A stretch of 64,000 bases of DNA from Stenopsyche tienmushanensis (lineage: Eukaryota > Arthropoda > Insecta > Trichoptera > Stenopsychidae). The stretch spans positions 186,001 through 250,000 of the forward strand of contig WACJ01000350.1 in NCBI GenBank assembly GCA_008973525.1. The letters are read 5' to 3'. The translations under genes were made by a program, and so were the position numbers. A model generated the notes under the pieces. That model was not told the origin of the DNA, did not search any database, and saw only the letters and a list, made by a program, of their open reading frames with translations. Of the stretch, positions 56,431 through 64,000 are shown one piece after another. The stretch's first letter is position 1. Each line of letters opens with the position of its first letter.

Positions 56431-59400
56431 TATTGACTTTGTGATTTCATTACTTATTAATTTATAAGCACTGCGTAGTGCACTGGTAATTTTAAACCCA
56501 TTGTAATTAAGTTGTATACTAGGAATAATTTTCAGCATTCACTAGTATTTTATCCACTCGACCACCACGCTTGTTTGCATATTAGGCTTTATTCAGAATC
56601 AATACGGTTTTCGCTCGGTGTGAGAGGGTTACAATTTATGCGTGATTTTGGATACTTTGTCCGCTTTTCGGGTAGGTTAATAAATTAGTTATCTGTACGC
56701 TTTCAGCTGACTGGCATTTACTTGCACGGAAAATCCCCATGGCCATTTAAATGAAGCCGGTGTAAAAATGGCCAATCGAAACGTGATGGAGTCCGGGTCG
56801 TATAGTCATTGTGGTGTACCAATATATTTTTCATAGAGCTAGATAAAAAGCTCTTTCACTATCATGTCATTATTTGGTTTGGGGAGGGGAGGGGGCAATA
56901 ACGGTCGGATGGCGTGCCGTGTTCCAGGACATGTGCTGCCAATATTACCTCCTCCTTATAAACCCATATCCCTTATTAAACCTGGCCCTTATTGGCCCGG
57001 CCCAAACTCACGGCACGTCTTCTCAATATACAACATATAACTACAAACAACGCCTTATGCTTTTTAATTAAGCCAAATTACTTGGAACTTTGGATCACTT
57101 TGCCCGACTTATGAAAACTGAAGCGTTTTATTAAAAAGTGTACTCGTATTTTTCAGGTCGTAGCTTGTTGTGGGTGGATTTTTAATAAGATTTTGAAATT
57201 TTCATGAGAGCAATGTTAAGATATATTAAAAATACATAGGTAGCTTGATATTGAAAAAATGAAAAGTGCATATCGCAATAACAGTGGCATTATGTAATAT
57301 TACCGGTTGAAGCAACATGCGGCATTTCCTACTTACAAGTTATGAGGGTAGTTTCCACACTTTGCATTGAATCGAAGTGGTGAACCTACATCTTCCCCAC
57401 GGTGACAACTTGACAAATCTCTCCACAAAGTCAATTGTATTTACAATGAAACGTTTTAGAAATTCCAACACCTTTTATATGCGCTCGGCAGGCAAAGAGC
57501 TTCTGTCAAATTCTTTACTACGAAATGACAACTCAAGATTTATCATTTTAACATGTCGATGGTATTACAAAATTATACATGCTTTTATGACATGATATGA
57601 TAAAGAAATCTCTTGTGGATTTGAAGAGAAGATGATTGAATTACGAACACAATCTTAAAGTTATGGTAAATAACTATGACGTAAATATTTACAAGCAACT
57701 TTGCTTGTGACGAAATGACGCCAATTTGTGCGGCACCCACCTGTATGATTTAAATGCAATTTTAACGTGTCATATAATAGCTTTCATTCAGTACGATTGT
57801 CACATTTTTTAAATTCAAGCAAATAATTCTTTGACTGGAATTTTAAATTGAATCGAATTGGTTGATGAGCATATGTGGGATAACGATGTCCTCTCGACGA
57901 TTCTAAAATGCACTTGGTAAATTTCTTTATTACAATTTATGCTCAATGTTTTGAAATATGCTTATTTTTAAATAATTTTAAAAACAATGTTTTTGATCAA
58001 AAATTGGGAAAATACAATTTAGAAATAAAATTTTATTTAATGTTTCCAATTACAGGAATAAAGCGCCTTTAGAAACGGAAATCCAATTTAGTTATTGTTT
58101 TTATAGGGACTAATTTCTTATATGATTTCGCGAATTTAGACGAATTTGGAAATAAGTTATGTTCATGTCATTCAGCGCTTAGTGTTTGGAATGAGTTTTT
58201 GGCAGCTCGTTTGTTTGGCGCTCGTTTTGGACGAAAACCTCTAATTTCTGAATAGCATGTATGTAGTTTAATTTATTGTGTTTCTTAGCAATAATCCTTA
58301 TCAATCATTCACATGGCACATCGTCTTGTTTGATGTGCATGTTTAATTATATGTTCACGGCGCACAATGCCAAATAGATGATTACACAAACAGAGTCCTC
58401 GCGCTTCCTCCCGCAGGATATCACAAACATGGCAGTGGCATTATCCTTTACACACACAGGGAGCGTGTTTTGAATTACAATTACAAAAGGAAACCCCCAG
58501 CAGTTTAACACTCGCTCAAAATCCTGAAGATCAAAGAGACAAGTCGCTGACATCAATGGATGGAGCTGGAGGGGTGGAGCCCGACATATGTATTCGAGGA
58601 AGCCTTATTTGTAATGATAGGCTTTCGAATCTAATAACGTAATCGCAGTACATACTGAACACGTCAGCATCTCATCTCCGTCGGAATTTGCTCCTTCTGT
58701 CATATCGGTTCACACAATCGCTGTTATTGCCATACCAATTTATTTAAAAACGTTCATGTACCAAAATATCGTTATTAATTTATAAATTCTGTGTAGTAAA
58801 TTATTTTCACATACGTATTAACACTAATTATTCAAAATATATAACACAAAATGATACACCACCGGGGAATATTCAAAAGTTAAATTTATTTCAAAAAGAT
58901 ACCCGATTTTCCTTGTTTTTATATTACAGATGCTTTTGTGCGATAAATTCAATTACCGGCAATGTAACATCCATACTGCCATATTAAAAAAATATACATT
59001 AATTATCATATATATTCTTATAGTGCAGCTACATTAAGTCTCTTGCAGGAGCTTATTCAATATTAATTTAATTGGATGAAGTCGAGTATCTCATTATTTT
59101 GTACAGGTTTCATAATTATCAGTAAATTGATCTATATAAATATTTATTGACATAGCCCATAAAAGGTGGGTGCCTTCAAGGCAATTAACCCCCTTGGCTG
59201 CACCCTATCCCTATGCAAACGTTTTACGTTGGATAGTCTCAAATCGGAGGGAGATCTAAATGATGAACGGAAAATGTACGGCTGATATAAAAGATGCTGG
59301 TCTTGTTCAACATACTTATTTACAGTTGCTCAGACATTGATAGATTTCAGCTGCGAGACTTTGTTGGTAGCCCTTTAAAGTTTTTTAAATCTTGGAGATA

Positions 59401-59698
59401 TTTTTGTTCTATTATTTAATAAAATATAAATTATTAAGTACTTCATGTATACGATAATCTAACGATTTTGATCCCGGGAATAACATGAATCAAAAATTAC
59501 TAATAAGTCCATTTGTTTAATATAAAAAATAACTTTAAGGCAAAAGAATTTTATTTATTCAAGAAAAGACACAGACTAAAAACTCGCAAAATTTCCGATC
59601 TCCCAACAAATTATTTATTTCCGTCGCTGCAGATGAATACTTATGTACTTTAATACTTTGATATGATTCGTAATTATATTACGGAGGAATGCAAAAAT
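56431..59698. other. no gene recognised
   Basis: AT-rich DNA with a G-rich patch at 56876-56900 and small unassigned frames (57377-57595 plus, 58347-58556 minus). 58370-58600 is mildly GC-richer. No repeats or RNA genes were identified. Confidence 0.35.
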
Positions 59699-59768
59699 TC
59701 TGAATCCCGTATCTATTATATTTCATATCGATATTCCCATTATTAGAGTCGAGGTGTAGTAAATACAT
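59699..59768. repeat. dispersed repeat, copy 2
   Basis: Starts tctgaatcccgtatctatta and matches 27722-27793 in direct orientation with about six differences over about 65 bp. As at the first site, no termini can be defined; the similarity fades after agtaaata on the right and before attctgaa on the left. Confidence 0.75.
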
Positions 59769-62700
59769 CACCGGTAGGGAAAGGTTAATATAAAAATTTG
59801 AAAAACATATATGTACTGTATACATAGATTAGACAGTTACTGCCTTTAGGCGTTGCCTAAGCTCGCCAATTGGTAGTTAAGCCACTGTTTTCAAGCGTCC
59901 AGATTTCGATGGGAATGTCTCGATTTAGTAGCCTTTACCGTGCTAGTGAGGTGTACGATTTCTATAAGATACAATTTTCATGGTATAAAATTAGCTATTA
60001 TATGATTGGAAATGAATCCATGTTACTTGTTATTTTGAGTTCCTTGTGTCATGCGCATATTTTATTCAGATTTAAGTCTCACATTTGGTTCATCATATTT
60101 TACGGCTTCAATCCATGATTTAATGATTTTTTTTATTGTGTCGAATTTGCATAACGTATTCGCTTAGATGAATTTATTTATAGAGAAAACGTAACGTTGT
60201 CGACGATATTCGTCGAAAATAATGTAAATACGTCCAAATGGGACATCTTGTATAATTTTATATCCAATGCTGACACATGATGTGCTGCCAGTATCAGTAG
60301 AATTCGTGAGTCGTCAAATAAAAATATATTAGGAAACGCTCCTTTCGTTGCTGTAAGTATGCATTAAAAGGGAATGAAAGGGAGCGAAATGGGATCTCCT
60401 TTGAAAATGTTTATTGTCAAATAAAAAGGGATAGCGAATGCGTAACATGGTGTAATTTGAATACGAATTATATTCGCAAATTCAAAGAAAAATTCGGTCG
60501 CGAGTGGCGAAGTCGTCGGCGTGGCGTGATCAGGAAATTGCAAAGGCTCCCCGGTGTTTACGTATTCATCTTGGTGGGATTTAGTTCATGGCAGTAGAGT
60601 TGTTCAAAAGCAATTAGCGCCTGTATGCATACTTCATTAAAGTGAGGCGTGATGAGGGTCGTGTGTGGAGCTCGCGGAGCCCTCAGGACTCCCTGCGGGC
60701 CTCGGCGGACCCCACGGACCGCGCAGTTTCTACGGCCTGGGGTTCCCCGTTCCGGATTTATCGCCGGCTGTCGCCTTCAATGCGATCCGATCTGTCGATA
60801 ACAGGCGGCCTTCTGACGTCTATTCGATAAAAGCTCCTTTCACGTGGAATTAGGTATTTCTAAGTGATAGAGAAAAACATTTTTCACGCCAAACGTGTCA
60901 TATACGCCCTGGATATATACGTAGACAACCGTGAACGCAGTGTAACCAACGTCATTCTCTCTGAAGCCAGTTCTGAAACAGACACCGCAGAGAGCTTTCA
61001 AAAGCTCTGCTTCGGCTGTTATTTTTGCGTTACTGAAAAAAATATTATCGGAGGTTTATATTTGCCAAAAACATTTTGTATCCTAACATTTTTTAAGGGT
61101 TGTTTTTTACTGCTTCCGTATTAAAATAGGGTATAATACAAATATAAAGAATTGAAAAAGCATTATAAAAAAACGCTCAGCAAAGTATAGCTGTAAAATT
61201 TAAAGCATTCCAGTTTTGTTTAGTAAATTGGAAGATAACAAATTTCATACAAAAAATTGATGATGATAAAATCAAAGCGACCTTATTATATGCATATTTA
61301 GATTTCGGGCTTATTACCAGTTTGATGATTGCTGCTCAGTCTAGATGCTGATGTAATCTATTCTCTAACTGTAAAAGAGGTGCAAAATAACGAAGAAGAC
61401 AGTCAGAATACATAAATGCCCATTGATTTGCTCGGGGAATAAGTCATTGGAGTTCGTTATATCTAATATTAGCCCCCCTTTCCGTTAGCCTGTGTGTAGA
61501 GCTAGTGATTCCAGGATTTAAGAGTCACTCTATTTCAAAAATAATATTGGGAAGAATATTGAATAGGTAATAGTGATGGTGATAACAATATCGAATATAA
61601 GTTGGAACCACGAGTCCAATCTCAGCAGATGACAAACTGCAGGGGCTACTTCTTCTCCATGGTAATTGTATCGGTTTGGTCATTCGTCTATGATCTATCC
61701 TGCATGTAATGGACTCTTGAAGATAGTGGTGTAGCCTTATGCACAAATTCCTCCTTCTCTTTTTATCATTAGCAGTTTCACATTCAACTTTATGAGGGTG
61801 CAACAACAGGGTAATCGGTGCATCATAATTCGTATTAGCTGGGCTACCCTAGCATCTTTTGATGAGCCGACTGACGATGTTATTTTTGCGCGCTTCTACT
61901 TTACATCATTACCCAGGGAGTTCGACTTTTACCCATGGGCATAGGGTAGGCATCCTCTCCCAGGAATTTATGTTTGGGCACTGTAGAATGAAACACCTTC
62001 ACGGATAAGGTGGAAAGTAAGAAAGGCACAGTAGGAAGAATAGGCATTGCGAATCACTGCGTAAGACTCTTTGCACGATGGTCAACAGAATATCCTGATT
62101 TCCGATTTTTTTCTTGCTCGTTTTTAACTGGATTCCTGTATTATAAATATTTTACGTATCAGTCATTAATTTAAATTTAATGATCCCTCGTTTATTTAAT
62201 ATCAGCAGATATGGTAAGCAATAAATATATTTGCAATATACTTATAAACGTTATTAAATTGGCTTAATTTGTAGAAATTCTTAGGAAAATCTTAGAAAAT
62301 ATTGAAATGTTGCCATCGGGTAATCTTAAGATGTTTTTAATACGCAGTTTGCAAAATCAATTCGCAGGCTGATTTCGCAAAATGAATATAAGGTTTTCTT
62401 AACGACATTGTTAAAATATCGTTAAAATATTTTTGCATTAAAATGAAACTAAGAAACGTAATTTAATTCGTATCTAATCTCACTTTCAAAAAGTTTGTTC
62501 TGCTATCATGTAACAAAGTTTGATTTTGTCTACACGCGATACATTCGAGTTAAATGAATTGTGTGCTCGGTTAATTTCCCTTCGTGCAGAGTATATTTTG
62601 ATTTCGCAAACAATCCTCAAGTATTAAAATGTACATGTTTCAAATTTAAAAAATAGTTCCGTGCTAAAATAATTATGTCGCCTGATTATGTATGAAGGCT

Positions 62701-64000
62701 CTTTGGCGTTTAGAGGGGGAGGTTTATGTAGCAGAATCATGACATGTCAACGAATTTGAGAACCTTTCATCTACTTGACATTCGTAATCCTCTTTCAGAT
62801 TTTGTTGTCATCTTTGTTTCAGCACGGAGAAACTGCGAGCAAATAACCGAGAGTTTATTCCATCCTGACAACTCTACAACGCGGAAAAATATATCTCCCT
62901 CCATATGAGCACATGATATATGTTATATGTCGTAGGAATATTTTTATTTTTCTCCACCATTGTAAGAGTTTTATGGCATTCTATAATTTAATGCGAATCA
63001 TCTTTTCCGTTATATGGGTGCAACAAAGCACTTTATGTCTTATTCCGTCATAAGCTTTTATATTTTCGATGCTTTGTCCCCGGGTTTACGGCGTCGTTTT
63101 ATAAATGTCCTAAACTTTATGTAAACTTTAAATGAAAATTTGCATCAATTTCGTGAGAGCAAATTTAGTCATTTCATCATCGTAAAATTTTTCGGAAAAC
63201 ATAAGCTCGATCGCTGGAATTAGACACAAAGGCCAATTTTTCGTGGAAATCGACGCTATGAACGGTTTTTGGTCAAACACGTTGCTGACATATTATAGAT
63301 TGCTGATATTGTTCGTAAAATTCCAGTCACGCGTTTGTTAGCATTCAATTTAATATGGGCTTTAAAGCTCACAGCTTCGTGACGCATAAACTACCCTTAA
63401 TATTATTGAAAATATGTTTGACTAGCATATATCAAAATCATGCAAATCGAAACATTCATCGAGTTTTGTTTAACGTGTAAATAAATCCTGATTGAAATTT
63501 GAAAAACTCCTATTTTTTAAGCAACGGAATAAATCCACCCCCGCTGCAGACATTATTATATTGAGCCGCTCTTAATATTCTCGCTCGCCCCATTTAAATA
63601 GGGGATGGTTCAACTAGTATGTGGAATATTCTGGATATTTTTTCACATACCTTTTATATACAATGGATCAAAAACTGTTGATGCTTAAAATTCGCAATTG
63701 ATATGATATAAAATAAGCACTACAAATTCCACTTATTTGATGAACATATTGAAAATTTATCAACAAAATCAAATGATATTTTTATTATTGAACTATGCTT
63801 TAATAGTATTATTTTAATCAATTTGTATAATGGGTTTGGATAATGGAACGTATATTTTTGTATGCTCATAATCCGTATCCTGCAAAATCTTTATATAAAA
63901 TAAATTCAAATGTGTAAGAACGTGCGTGATTACATGGTCACGTTTACACTTGTTATTGAATGCTGACTATAGGGGTTGAATTTTTTTTGATTATGTTTCG
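59769..64000. other. no gene assigned; exon-like GC-rich island 60640-60855
   Basis: 60640-60855 is strongly GC-rich. The plus-strand frame 60665-60853 reads MELAEPSGLPAGLGGPHGPR and then SFYGLGFPVPDLSPAVAF, a Pro/Gly-rich composition often seen in exons of transcription factors, but an overlapping second frame is open over the same range. A weak donor-like GTATTT lies at 60854. 61600-62060 has balanced composition with a 93-codon minus-strand frame of unknown nature. The remainder is AT-rich and featureless. Confidence 0.3.

Noticed and set aside
1..64000. CRISPR arrays, bacterial operons, rRNA genes or telomeric TTAGG arrays
   Set aside because: No spaced direct repeats, Shine-Dalgarno-led gene strings, rRNA segments or TTAGG tandem arrays were seen on reading through the window.
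1..64000. Integrated viral genes
   Set aside because: No frame resembled a viral polymerase, capsid or envelope; all recognisable relics are DNA transposons.

Overview
This window looks like AT-rich, non-coding nuclear DNA of an arthropod, most likely an insect. I base that on the mix of decayed DNA transposons (mariner, Tc1, hAT, piggyBac, Mutator-like and several TA-flanked MITE families), the very low density of open frames, and the absence of operons, ribosome-binding sites or rRNA. I could not assign a complete, functional host protein-coding gene anywhere in the 64 kb. The stretch is best read as intergenic DNA or very long introns serving as a transposon graveyard. A few GC-richer islands could be small exons or conserved regulatory DNA, but I cannot name them.

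Layout. 1.5-2.6 kb: a broken mariner. 5.1-6.4 kb: a 100-bp MITE, a pogo-like remnant and a 27-bp tandem repeat. 7.3-8.2 kb: a Mutator-like (MULE) relic with an internal inverted duplication. 8.3-8.7 kb: a second relic of uncertain class. 9.7 kb: a solitary hAT-like end. 11.9 kb: a clean 123-bp MITE. 13.4-14.2 kb: a second MULE relic. 19.9 kb: a tRNA-derived, SINE-like promoter module. 20.8 kb: a MITE whose relative lies inverted at 43.2 kb. 27.3-27.8 kb: a possible 5' coding exon and a dispersed repeat that recurs at 59.7 kb. 29.7-32.2 kb: a large TA-flanked element that contains a 64/65-bp tandem array of a transposase catalytic motif and a third MULE relic. 33.2-36.0 kb: a mariner split by a hAT element with perfect 12-bp termini and an 8-bp target duplication. 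37.9-38.3 kb: a third mariner fragment. 41.7 and 53.2 kb: two small relatives of the 29.7-kb element. 46.8-48.2 kb: a Tc1 relic. 50.7-51.5 kb: a piggyBac relic. 56.0-56.4 kb: a 406-bp mariner-type deletion derivative.

None of the transposases is intact. Catalytic residues are substituted, frames carry stops, and large internal parts are missing, so the elements do not form a working system. The most unusual objects are the array built from the SPDLTPLDFF catalytic segment inside one element, two much smaller relatives that each keep one copy of that same segment, and the hAT whose N-terminal region resembles the vertebrate protein CGGBP1.
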